This document shows positions 1-6,522 of a DNA stretch of 7,012 nucleotides, one piece after another; position 1 is the stretch's first letter; every line of letters begins with the position of its first letter. The DNA comes from Betaproteobacteria bacterium RBG_16_58_11 (GTDB lineage: Bacteria > Pseudomonadota > Gammaproteobacteria > Burkholderiales > Thiobacteraceae). The position numbers and the translations under genes were made by a program. The stretch lies in assembly GCA_001770235.1 (NCBI GenBank), contig MEQN01000092.1:4743-11754 (forward strand), written 5' to 3'. The notes under the pieces are model-generated. The model was not told where the DNA came from. It saw only the letters and a program-made list of their open reading frames with translations, and searched no databases.

Positions 1-408
1 TAAATAAACCATCAAAGCCAAACCTGCCGCGCCGACAAAATTGGCCAAGCATACGATGATCCAGTTGCGCAGCAGTTCCAGCGTGGAAATTTTGCCGTCT
101 GCCCACGCCATCGCCAGCAGATTGTTACCGGTAAATAGCTCGGCCCCGGCGACGATCACCAGGAGCAAGCCCATGGAAAAGGCGATGCCACCGAGCACCC
201 GGCCAGCGGCAAAGCCGAGCGAAGGGTCGGAAACAATCAGCACGAAATAGAGCGCGCCCAAGCCGATGAAAGCCCCCGCCAGCACGCCGAGCATCAGCAT
301 GGAGAGCAGGGGCAGGCGCGCTTTGGCCACGCCGATGCTTTCCACCCGTTCGGCAATTTCCTTGGGGGAAAATGCGTCAAAACCGAAGATGTCCGGCCCG
401 TTAGCCAT
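1..408 (-). CDS. Formate/nitrite transporter (FNT) family channel, N-terminal part, cut by window edge
   Basis: The first 136 residues of an FNT-family membrane channel are present. The open frame reaches window position 1 without a stop, so the C-terminal half lies outside. FNT proteins are pentameric inner-membrane channels for small monovalent anions such as formate, nitrite or hydrosulfide. After a short cytoplasmic N-terminus with the typical amphipathic segment (SPKEIAERVESIGVAKA, residues 14-30), membrane segments are visible at about 33-58 and 70-95. The second ends in GAELFTGNNLLAMAW (88-102), which matches the FNT signature around the omega loop. A third segment begins at about 112 (LLRNWIIVCLANFVGA). 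The central His of the family lies outside the window, so the transported anion (FocA, NirC or HSC type) cannot be assigned. The ATG at 406-408 overlaps the end of the upstream VOC gene by 8 nt (ATGGCTAA), which suggests translational coupling. The family call is firm; the substrate is unknown. Confidence 0.9.
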   Translation of the reverse strand, partial: MANGPDIFGFDAFSPKEIAERVESIGVAKARLPLLSMLMLGVLAGAFIGLGALYFVLIVSDPSLGFAAGRVLGGIAFSMGLLLVIVAGAELFTGNNLLAMAWADGKISTLELLRNWIIVCLANFVGAAGLALMVYL

Positions 409-775
409 GGTTGCCTATTTTAAAATGCGGATTGTGAATCAGGCCGAGGATATTGCCGAAGGGATCGAGCAGCGTCGCAACTTGAATCCCGTCGCCGACA
501 TCCTGAATTGCCGAGTGTTCTTTGCCGCCTATTTCAAGCAAGCGTTTGAACTCGGCCGCGATGTCCTCCACGCCCCAGTAAGCCACGACCCCAGCGTTTT
601 CCGCCGAGTTGGGTGGAGTATTGGGGTTGAGGCCCAGCTCATCCCCGCCGACATTGAACCCGACATAAAAGGACTCATCAAAATAGGGCGCCATGCCCAG
701 TGCTTGGCTGTACCACGCTTTTGCGTGTGCAATGTCATTCACGCCGTAAATGACGGTTCGTAATCCTTGCAGCAT
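401..775 (-). CDS. Small VOC (glyoxalase/bleomycin-resistance fold) protein
   Basis: A complete 124-residue single-domain protein of the vicinal oxygen chelate superfamily. The two beta-alpha-beta-beta-beta halves can be seen: the first from VIYGVNDIAHAKAWYSQALG (residues 8-27) through FYVGFNVGGDELGLNP (36-51), the second from VVAYWGVEDIAAEFKRLLE (63-81) to TLLDPFGNILGLIHNPHF (101-118). The DPFGN turn is a strong family hallmark. Metal-dependent members use a His/Gln at the first strand and a Glu in the last strand. Here neither is evident: the first strand reads LRTVIYGV, and the last strand has His (GLIHNP) where a Glu could sit. Metal-dependent lyase, dioxygenase or resistance activity is therefore not supported. 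The start is backed by a purine-rich ribosome site (GGGGGA on the coding strand, 781-786) 5 nt upstream. It sits 17 nt after the flavin reductase gene and overlaps the FNT gene, so it is the middle gene of an operon. Its specific role is unknown. Confidence 0.88.
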   Translation of the reverse strand: MLQGLRTVIYGVNDIAHAKAWYSQALGMAPYFDESFYVGFNVGGDELGLNPNTPPNSAENAGVVAYWGVEDIAAEFKRLLEIGGKEHSAIQDVGDGIQVATLLDPFGNILGLIHNPHFKIGNHG

Positions 776-792
776 TTCACTCCCCCGTTAAA

Positions 793-1329
793 TTATTTCA
801 TCTTAGAAGGCAATTTAATCGACTCGCCGGCAACCATGAAAACGCCATTGCCTCGATGGTGCAGGGTGCGCGGGTCTTTGATGGCGCGATCGATCCAGGC
901 TTGAACGACCTCCAGCACAAAGAAGTTGTATTTGGCCACCATCTTCATGTCAGCCACCTTGCATTCCAGGTTGGCATAGCACTCGTCGATCAGCGGCGCC
1001 TTGACGCAGGCGGCCGCTACGGGCGTCAGCTTGAATTTCTTGAACTTATCGACTTTGCTTCCACGGGTATTGCCTACGCCCACGACGGTTTTTGCCAGCT
1101 CCACCGTGGGGATGTTGATCACGCATTCTTTGGTCGCCTTCAAGATGTCGAAGGTGTAGTTGCGACCGCTGATGATGCAACCCACCAGCGGCGGCTCGAA
1201 CTCCATCATGGTATGCCACGACATGGTCATGATGTTGGTTCGCGTTTTATTCGCGGTGGTGACCATGACGACCGGGCCGGGTTCGAGCAGGCCGTAGACT
1301 TTGGAGAGTGGATAGGATTTTTTCGCCAT
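793..1329 (-). CDS. Flavin reductase-like, FMN-binding split-barrel protein
   Basis: A complete 178-residue protein of the flavin reductase-like (HpaC/split-barrel FMN-binding) family. Members bind FMN or FAD and either reduce it with NAD(P)H for a partner monooxygenase or act as flavoproteins with other electron-transfer jobs; they are soluble and usually dimeric. Family features are the opening strand GPVVMVTTA (residues 18-26), the flavin-binding stretch TNIMTMSWHTMMEFEPPLVG (31-50), the second strand CVINIP (69-74), and the loop VGNTRGSKVDKF (85-96), which corresponds to the SGR.VDKF motif of the family. The length is typical. The ATG is well supported by a strong Shine-Dalgarno GGAGGT (coding strand, 1336-1341) 6 nt upstream. 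It appears to be the first gene of the operon with the VOC and FNT genes. No dedicated monooxygenase component is visible nearby, so the electron acceptor is unknown. Lys-rich ends and several Cys (51, 69, 108, 117, 123) form no recognisable metal-binding motif. Confidence 0.88.
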   Translation of the reverse strand: MAKKSYPLSKVYGLLEPGPVVMVTTANKTRTNIMTMSWHTMMEFEPPLVGCIISGRNYTFDILKATKECVINIPTVELAKTVVGVGNTRGSKVDKFKKFKLTPVAAACVKAPLIDECYANLECKVADMKMVAKYNFFVLEVVQAWIDRAIKDPRTLHHRGNGVFMVAGESIKLPSKMK

Positions 1330-1403
1330 TTCAGTACCTCCGTTTTTGCGGTTTCAACAGCCACTCTCTTTCCCTATTTCAGGACATACCGGCTTGACCG
1401 TGT

Positions 1404-1508
1404 AAATCCCTCCTGCCCTCCCTTTGCCTGCGGAAGGGTCGCTGCGTAGCAGCGGGGCACCCACCGGCGTACTCCTTGCGGGTAAAAAGGGGGGATAGGG
1501 GGGGATTT
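1404..1508. repeat. Composite intergenic inverted repeat with nested hairpin
   Basis: The outer arms are a pyrimidine-rich arm at 1404-1425 (aaatccctcctgcc... ending ccttt) and a purine-rich arm at 1486-1508 (aaaggggggatag... ending ggattt). They pair over about 22 bp with roughly two mismatches, two G-U wobbles and one extra G. The 60-nt interior contains a perfect 6-bp hairpin, CGCTGC-GTA-GCAGCG (1440-1454), flanked by GGGT and ACCC that can extend it across an internal bulge. It also holds two similar direct segments, CCTGCGG (1427-1433) and CCTTGCGG (1474-1481). It lies between two minus-strand genes, after the glycosyltransferase gene and before the flavin reductase gene. It could end the former transcript or stabilise its 3' end, but no clear U-run follows either arm. 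The architecture looks like a dispersed intergenic palindromic element (REP/MITE-like), which is inference. Confidence 0.6.
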
Positions 1509-1570
1509 GAAGTGTCATGAATTACGGAGATCTCAATAAGTAGCGCCCTGATTCACCATAGCAAACTATT

Positions 1571-3640
1571 TCAATGATTGCCGCCATTGCTCATGCAACG
1601 CAACAAGCGCTCCCAATGCCGCGTATAACGCGGCGCATCGCATAGTGAAGAGGCTTCCACCTGACCGCGCAGCGAACTGCGCAGCGTAGCCAAGCGCGGC
1701 AGATCGGCTGCCAATGTTTGCGCAGCTTGCAGAAAACTCGATTCACTGTCGGTAATCCATTCCGTCAGTCCTACTCGCGTCAGTATGGTCGCCCCCCAGC
1801 GGCTGACCATGGGCTCACCTGCAAGCGTGAGCACCGGCACGCCCATCCACAGCGATTCGAAACTGGTGGTGGAGCCGTTGAAGGGGAAAGGGTCGAGGCT
1901 GATATCCACCATGTGGTAGCGCGCGAGGTGGTCTGCGGCCGATTCATCGGCGGCGTCGAGGGTGAGGCGATCGGCGGTGATGCCATGCCGCGCAAACTGG
2001 GCGGCGACATGCTCGCGCACATAGGGGTCGGCGAACAGCTCCTTGTATTTGAGAATCAGCCGGGCCGAAGGCAGGGCAGTCAATAGCTGCGACCAGAGCG
2101 CGATCACGACGGCATTCAACTTGGCCGGGTTGTTGAAGCTGGCGAAGGTGAGGTAGCCGTTTTTAAGCGCGGGCAGCGGGTTCACCGGCGGCGCATCGCT
2201 CAGCGGCTGGTGCAGGTAATAGGAGGGCAGGCGTGCGACGCGTTCGCTGAACCATTGCGTGCCGCGCTTCGGTGCAAGAACAGCGTCGGCGATCACATAG
2301 TCGAATCCCCGCATGCCCGTGGTGCCGGGGTCGTGAAAATTGACGCACACGGGCGCGGCGCGCTGTGCGGCGATGAGCGGGCGGTTGGCATCGAAGCGCC
2401 AAGCGAGAACCACCAGCACGTCGATTTCATCGGCGCGCATCTGTGCCGCCGCTTGGTCGTCGCTGAGCTGGCTGATCAGGCGGAATTGATCGCTGGCGGC
2501 CATCAAGCGCTCGCTCATGGCGTCCATCGCGCCGATGTTGGCGTAGAGAAAAATTTCAAAACGGGTGCGGTCGTGTTGCTGCAACACCGGCAGCAGGTTG
2601 CGCGCGACCGGATGCTCGCGAAAATCCGAGGACACATAGCCGATGCGCAATTTGCGTCCCGCCAGCGGCTTGGTCACAGGCGCCGTGGCTTGCGCATAAA
2701 CCGGCGCGGCGAAGCGCTGATCGATCTCCAGCAGCACGCCGCGCAGGGCGGCGCCGGTATCCGGCAGATAGAGCAAGGCCATGGCGTAATAGCGCCAGTA
2801 GTTGGGGTTGTTCGCTTGCTGCTCCTTGCAGCGCTCGAACGCGGCCAATGCTTCCTCATGCCGGCCCAAGTGGGTGAGGGTAACCGCCAGATTGAGTGCG
2901 GCGGGATGCGTTGGCTGAATCCGCGCGGCAGTGTCGAAGCAGGCGATCGCGCGGGCGTAGGCGCGATTTTTCAGGCAGGCGGCGGCCAGGTTGTTCCAGC
3001 CTTGCGCATTGTTCGGGTCCATTTCCACATAGCGCGAATAAGCGGCAATGGCCGCTGCGTACTGGCCGGTTTCGAGCGCGACATTACCGAGGTTGTACAG
3101 CGCGTCGGCCATGCGCGGGTCGAGCGCGAGCGCGGCTTCGAAATGCAGTTTGGCCTCCGCGAGCTTGCCCGCCTTGCGGTAGGCGCTGCCCAGTATGTTT
3201 TGCGCGCCGGCATGTTGCGGTAGCAATTCAACAACGCGGTTGTGGGCGCGAATGGCGGCGTCGATCTGCCCGAGCGCCTCGCAAGTCAGGCCCAAGGCGG
3301 AAAACAGATCGGGCAGTTCCGGCGCGCGATTGATGGCCTGCTCCAGCAGGGAGAGCGCTTGCTCGGGCTGACCCGCCAGGCGCATGGCCTCGGCCAGATC
3401 GCGCAGGATGAAAGGGTTATGCGCCTCGGCCTGGTTGGCGCGGGCAAGAAAATCCACCGCTGCCTGCATGCGGCCGGATTGCTTGGCGATGACCCCCGCC
3501 AGATGCAGCGCGCGGGCATGATTCGGCTGCTCCGCCAGCGCTTGCGCGCACAAAGCTTCGGCCTGGGCCAGGTCCCCGGCGCGATAGCGCGCGACGGCGG
3601 TATCGAGTTGTTGATTCAAGGGGGTGCCTGGAGGGGGCAT
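1571..3640 (-). CDS. TPR-repeat O-GlcNAc-transferase-like (OGT/SPINDLY, GT41) glycosyltransferase
   Basis: A 689-residue protein with an N-terminal TPR superhelix and a C-terminal GT41 domain, the architecture of O-GlcNAc transferase and SPINDLY; the family moves a sugar from a nucleotide sugar onto Ser/Thr of proteins. About eight TPRs of 34 residues run from 12 to 278, for example ADALYNLGNVALETGQYAAA (178-197) and its DPNN end. The catalytic region starts at KLRIGYVSSDFREHPVARN (330-348), where His343 matches the conserved His of the family. SFNNPAKLN (501-509) carries Lys507, the counterpart of the catalytic Lys842 of human OGT. DISLDPFPFNGSTTSFESLW (579-598) carries the conserved Asp583 and the NG.TT nucleotide-sugar loop. 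Oddly, the usual 'DLAGHT..NR' and 'SWLGYPGTTG' segments read VLAWRFDANR (411-420) and NFHDPGTTG (434-442). No signal peptide is seen, so a cytoplasmic location is likely. The ATG has only a weak ribosome site (AAAGAG, 14 nt upstream), but an in-frame TGA lies shortly before it. The acceptor protein and donor sugar are unknown. Confidence 0.88.
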   Translation of the reverse strand: MPPPGTPLNQQLDTAVARYRAGDLAQAEALCAQALAEQPNHARALHLAGVIAKQSGRMQAAVDFLARANQAEAHNPFILRDLAEAMRLAGQPEQALSLLEQAINRAPELPDLFSALGLTCEALGQIDAAIRAHNRVVELLPQHAGAQNILGSAYRKAGKLAEAKLHFEAALALDPRMADALYNLGNVALETGQYAAAIAAYSRYVEMDPNNAQGWNNLAAACLKNRAYARAIACFDTAARIQPTHPAALNLAVTLTHLGRHEEALAAFERCKEQQANNPNYWRYYAMALLYLPDTGAALRGVLLEIDQRFAAPVYAQATAPVTKPLAGRKLRIGYVSSDFREHPVARNLLPVLQQHDRTRFEIFLYANIGAMDAMSERLMAASDQFRLISQLSDDQAAAQMRADEIDVLVVLAWRFDANRPLIAAQRAAPVCVNFHDPGTTGMRGFDYVIADAVLAPKRGTQWFSERVARLPSYYLHQPLSDAPPVNPLPALKNGYLTFASFNNPAKLNAVVIALWSQLLTALPSARLILKYKELFADPYVREHVAAQFARHGITADRLTLDAADESAADHLARYHMVDISLDPFPFNGSTTSFESLWMGVPVLTLAGEPMVSRWGATILTRVGLTEWITDSESSFLQAAQTLAADLPRLATLRSSLRGQVEASSLCDAPRYTRHWERLLRCMSNGGNH

Positions 3641-3681
3641 GTCGGTTTGTCGCTCTTTAATGGGCTTACAAAACGGTTTTC

Positions 3682-3758
3682 ACCGCGAAGGACGCGAAGG
3701 TACGCAAAGGAAAACCATCTATTGCACTTCCTTCGCGTACCTTAGCGTCCTTTGCGGT
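3682..3758. repeat. Long inverted repeat built from cGCRAAGG units
   Basis: Two 31-nt arms, 3682-3712 and 3728-3758, are reverse complements with only three mismatches, separated by a 15-nt spacer. Each arm is itself a run of three similar units: GCGAAGGAC, GCGAAGGTAC and GCAAAGGA on the left. The same units read from the opposite strand on the right. The element lies in the divergent space between the glycosyltransferase gene and clpB, 41 nt upstream of the former's ATG. If that gene is transcribed from a promoter nearer clpB, its leader RNA would begin with a very stable hairpin. A T6 run (3766-3771) follows on the plus strand, 7 nt after the stem, but no plus-strand gene ends upstream, so a terminator role is not supported. 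It resembles dispersed 'GCAAAGG'-type intergenic repeats in proteobacterial genomes; this is recalled from general knowledge and not checked. Confidence 0.8.
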
Positions 3759-3800
3759 TCAACGATTTTTTGAGTTAAGGTCTATTCTAATAGCAACCCT

Positions 3801-3829
3801 ATTGAAAATCCGGATTGGCGCCCTATTTA
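3801..3829 (+). promoter_or_regulatory. Candidate sigma-32 (RpoH) heat-shock promoter of clpB
   Basis: The -35-like element is ATTGAAA (3801-3807), one base from the sigma-32 consensus CTTGAAA. A 13-nt spacer follows, and then CCCTATTTA (3821-3829), one base from the consensus -10 CCCCATTTA. Spacing and both boxes fit RpoH promoters, and the downstream gene is the classical RpoH target clpB. The predicted transcript would start near 3836, giving a leader of about 26 nt that includes the AAGGGA ribosome site (3851-3856). This is a consensus match only. Confidence 0.7.
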
Positions 3830-3861
3830 AGTCATAACAAACAAGCTTTGAAGGGAAAATC

Positions 3862-6459
3862 ATGCGCTTCGACAAATTGACCACCAAATTCCAGCAAGCT
3901 TTCTCCGACGCCCAAAGTGCGGCGGTGGGAAACGACAACCCCTATATCGAGCCGCAGCATTTGTTGCTGTCGCTGATCAATCAAGATGACGGCGGCACCG
4001 CGTCGATCCTGGCGCGCGCCGGGGTAAATGTCGCGGCGCTGAAGCAGGCGCTGCATAAAAGCATCGAGCGCCTGCCCAAGGTTTCGGGTCACGGCGGCGA
4101 GGTGTCGATCTCGCGCGATCTCAACAATCTGCTCAATGTCACCGACAAAGAAGCGCTAAAGCGCAACGATGCCTTCATCGCCTCGGAAATGTTTTTGCTC
4201 GCCTTGGCCGACGACAAGGGCGACACCGGCCGCCTGTTGAAAGAGAACGGCGCCAACCGCGCCTCACTCGAACAAGCCATCACGGCCGTGCGCGGCGGCG
4301 AATCCGTGCAAAATCCGGAAGCCGAAGGCGGGCGCGAGGCGCTGAAAAAATACACGATTGACCTCACCGAACGCGCACGCCAAGGCAAGCTCGACCCCGT
4401 GATCGGGCGCGACGAAGAGATTCGGCGCACGATTCAAATTCTGCAGCGCCGCACCAAAAACAATCCGGTGCTGATCGGCGAACCCGGCGTGGGCAAAACC
4501 GCCATCGTGGAAGGTTTGGCGCAGCGCATCGTGAATGGCGAAGTGCCGGAGACCTTGAAGAACAAGCGCGTGCTGTCGCTGGATATGGCGGCCTTGATTG
4601 CCGGGGCGAAATATCGCGGCGAATTCGAAGAGCGCTTGAAGAACGTGCTGAAAGAATTGGCGCAGGACGAGGGCAGCACCATCGTCTTCATCGACGAGTT
4701 GCACACCATGGTCGGCGCCGGCAAGGCCGAAGGCGCGATGGACGCCGGCAACATGTTGAAGCCCGCGTTGGCGCGCGGCGAGCTGCATTGCGTGGGCGCC
4801 ACCACGCTGGATGAATACCGCAAGTACATCGAGAAGGATGCCGCGCTGGAGCGCCGCTTCCAAAAAGTGCAAGTGGGCGAACCCTCGGTGGAAGACACCA
4901 TCGCCATCCTGCGCGGCTTGCAGGAGAAATACGAAGTGCATCATGGGGTGGACATCACCGACCCGGCGATCGTGGCCGCGGCGGAATTATCGCACCGCTA
5001 CATCACCGACCGCTTCCTGCCGGACAAGGCCATCGATCTGATCGACGAAGCGGCGGCGCGCATCCGCATGGAAATCGACTCCAAGCCGGAATCCATGGAT
5101 CGCCTGGAGCGGCGCATGATCCAGCTCAAGATCGAGCGCGAGGCGGTGAAGAAAGAAAAAGACGAAGCCTCGCAGAAGCGGCTCGGCCTGCTGGAAGACG
5201 AGATATCCAAGCTGGAAAAAGAATACAGCGATCTGGACGAAATCTGGAAAGCGGAAAAAGCCCAGGTGCAAGGCACGCAGCATATTAAGGAAGCACTCGA
5301 GCAGGTTCGGGTGGAAATGGAAGAAGCCAAGCGCCAAGGCGATTGGCAAAAGATGTCCGAGATTCAGTATGGCCGCATCCCGGAATTGGAAGGGCAGTTG
5401 AAGCATGCCCAATCGGCGGAGGAGGGTAAGCCGAGCATGAAGCTGCTGCGCACCCAAGTCGGCGCGGAAGAAATCGCCGAAGTCGTATCGCGCGCCACCG
5501 GCATTCCCGTCTCGAAAATGATGCAAGGCGAGCGTGACAAGCTGCTCGCCATGGAAGACGTGCTGCACCAGCGCGTAGTGGGTCAAGACGAGGCAGTGCG
5601 TCTGGTGTCGGATGCGATCCGCCGTTCGCGCTCGGGCTTGTCCGACCCGAATCGTCCCTATGGTTCCTTCCTGTTCCTCGGCCCCACCGGCGTGGGCAAG
5701 ACGGAGTTGTGCAAGGCGCTGGCGAATTTCCTTTTCGATTCGGAAGACCATCTGATTCGCATCGACATGTCCGAGTTCATGGAGAAGCATTCCGTGGCGC
5801 GGCTGATCGGCGCGCCGCCCGGCTATGTGGGCTATGAAGAGGGCGGCTATCTCACCGAAGCGGTGCGGCGCAAACCGTATAGCGTGATCCTGCTCGACGA
5901 AGTGGAAAAAGCGCACCCGGATGTATTCAATGTGCTGCTGCAAGTGCTGGACGATGGTCGTTTGACCGACGGCCAGGGCCGCACTGTGGATTTCAAAAAC
6001 ACCGTGATCGTGATGACCTCGAACCTGGGTGGCCAGATGATCCAGCAAATGGCGGGCGACGATCCGCAAGTGATCAAGCTCGCCGTGCTGGGCGAAGTGA
6101 AAAATTACTTCCGCCCCGAGTTCATCAACCGGGTGGATGAGGTGGTGGTGTTCCACGCCTTGGGCGAAGCGCAGATCAAGTCGATCGCGAAGATCCAGAT
6201 TCAATATCTCGCCAAGCGTTTGGCGAAGATGGAGATGGGCATCGAGGTGTCGGATGCGGCGCTCGGCGAAATCGCCCAAGCCGGTTTCGATCCGATCTAC
6301 GGTGCGCGGCCATTGAAACGCGCGATCCAGGCGCAGATCGAAAATCCGCTGGCGAAGGAAATTCTTTCCGGCCATTTTGCCGCCAAAGATACGATTCGCG
6401 TCGATGCGCGCGGCGGTAAGATCGTGTTCGCCAAGAGCGAAGTGGCGCAGGCGGCTTGA
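3862..6459 (+). CDS. clpB: ATP-dependent protein disaggregase ClpB (Hsp100)
   Basis: A full-length 865-residue ClpB (E. coli 857). The cytoplasmic hexamer pulls polypeptides out of aggregates together with DnaK/DnaJ/GrpE. In order: Clp N-domain (about 1-145); NBD1 with Walker A GEPGVGKT (206-213, Lys212), pore Tyr251, Walker B VFIDEL (275-280, Glu279) and arginine fingers Arg331/Arg332; coiled-coil M-domain (about 410-530) with Tyr503, the DnaK-contact position in E. coli; NBD2 with Walker A GPTGVGKT (607-614, Lys613), pore loop GYVGYEEGG with Tyr655, Walker B ILLDE (676-680, Glu680), Arg757 in FINR and sensor-2 GARPLKR (814-820). All catalytic residues are present, and there is no sign of the IGF/L loop used by ClpP-binding relatives. 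The start matches the MR.DKLT..F family N-terminus and has AAGGGA 5 nt upstream. A sigma-32-like promoter precedes it. An ankyrin-protein gene follows after 63 nt. Confidence 0.98.
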   Translation: MRFDKLTTKFQQAFSDAQSAAVGNDNPYIEPQHLLLSLINQDDGGTASILARAGVNVAALKQALHKSIERLPKVSGHGGEVSISRDLNNLLNVTDKEALKRNDAFIASEMFLLALADDKGDTGRLLKENGANRASLEQAITAVRGGESVQNPEAEGGREALKKYTIDLTERARQGKLDPVIGRDEEIRRTIQILQRRTKNNPVLIGEPGVGKTAIVEGLAQRIVNGEVPETLKNKRVLSLDMAALIAGAKYRGEFEERLKNVLKELAQDEGSTIVFIDELHTMVGAGKAEGAMDAGNMLKPALARGELHCVGATTLDEYRKYIEKDAALERRFQKVQVGEPSVEDTIAILRGLQEKYEVHHGVDITDPAIVAAAELSHRYITDRFLPDKAIDLIDEAAARIRMEIDSKPESMDRLERRMIQLKIEREAVKKEKDEASQKRLGLLEDEISKLEKEYSDLDEIWKAEKAQVQGTQHIKEALEQVRVEMEEAKRQGDWQKMSEIQYGRIPELEGQLKHAQSAEEGKPSMKLLRTQVGAEEIAEVVSRATGIPVSKMMQGERDKLLAMEDVLHQRVVGQDEAVRLVSDAIRRSRSGLSDPNRPYGSFLFLGPTGVGKTELCKALANFLFDSEDHLIRIDMSEFMEKHSVARLIGAPPGYVGYEEGGYLTEAVRRKPYSVILLDEVEKAHPDVFNVLLQVLDDGRLTDGQGRTVDFKNTVIVMTSNLGGQMIQQMAGDDPQVIKLAVLGEVKNYFRPEFINRVDEVVVFHALGEAQIKSIAKIQIQYLAKRLAKMEMGIEVSDAALGEIAQAGFDPIYGARPLKRAIQAQIENPLAKEILSGHFAAKDTIRVDARGGKIVFAKSEVAQAA
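4306..4308 (+). promoter_or_regulatory. Possible internal GTG start for short ClpB (lacking N-domain)
   Basis: Residue 149 of this ClpB is a Val encoded by GTG inside the stretch RGGESV. E. coli ClpB makes a short form lacking the N-domain from a GTG at the equivalent Val149, in the same RGGESV context. Here the preceding GGCGGCG (4294-4300) could serve as a weak ribosome site with a 5-nt gap. The residue and codon are seen directly; use as a start is inferred from E. coli. Confidence 0.4.
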
Positions 6460-6522
6460 TTTAGTTAGACGGTAGAGGGGGCAAGCTAAAGTTTGAACAC
6501 CATTCGGCCGATTTTAAATAGC

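Noticed and set aside
266..763. 165-residue plus-strand open frame over the VOC and FNT genes
   Set aside because: It is antisense to two overlapping genes with clear family motifs, and its own translation has none.
856..1449. 197-residue plus-strand open frame over the flavin reductase gene
   Set aside because: It is antisense to a well-supported family member with a good ribosome site, and its tail runs into the intergenic palindrome.
1527..1534. GAGATCTC palindrome as an operator
   Set aside because: Eight bases of perfect symmetry are expected by chance and nothing nearby supports a binding site.
2210..3223. 337-residue plus-strand open frame inside the glycosyltransferase gene
   Set aside because: It is the antisense of a clear TPR-GT41 coding sequence, has no recognisable domain and is low in normal hydrophobic-core pattern.
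3682..3758. CRISPR-like array, because of iterated short units
   Set aside because: The units are 9-10 nt with no spacers, and the overall form is one inverted repeat, with no cas genes in the window.
3759..3771. T6 run after the long inverted repeat as a rho-independent terminator
   Set aside because: No plus-strand gene ends upstream, and the hairpin lies between divergent genes. The run is 7 nt from the stem rather than directly next to it.
4987..6375. 462-residue open frame antisense to clpB
   Set aside because: It lies wholly opposite the conserved NBD2 and M-domain coding region of clpB. Its translation is rich in His, Arg, Leu and Phe without any domain, as expected from the complement of GC-rich coding DNA.
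6460..6490. Possible terminator after clpB (TTTAG ... CTAAA)
   Set aside because: The stem is only 5 bp with a 21-nt loop, is AT-rich, and has no U-run after it.
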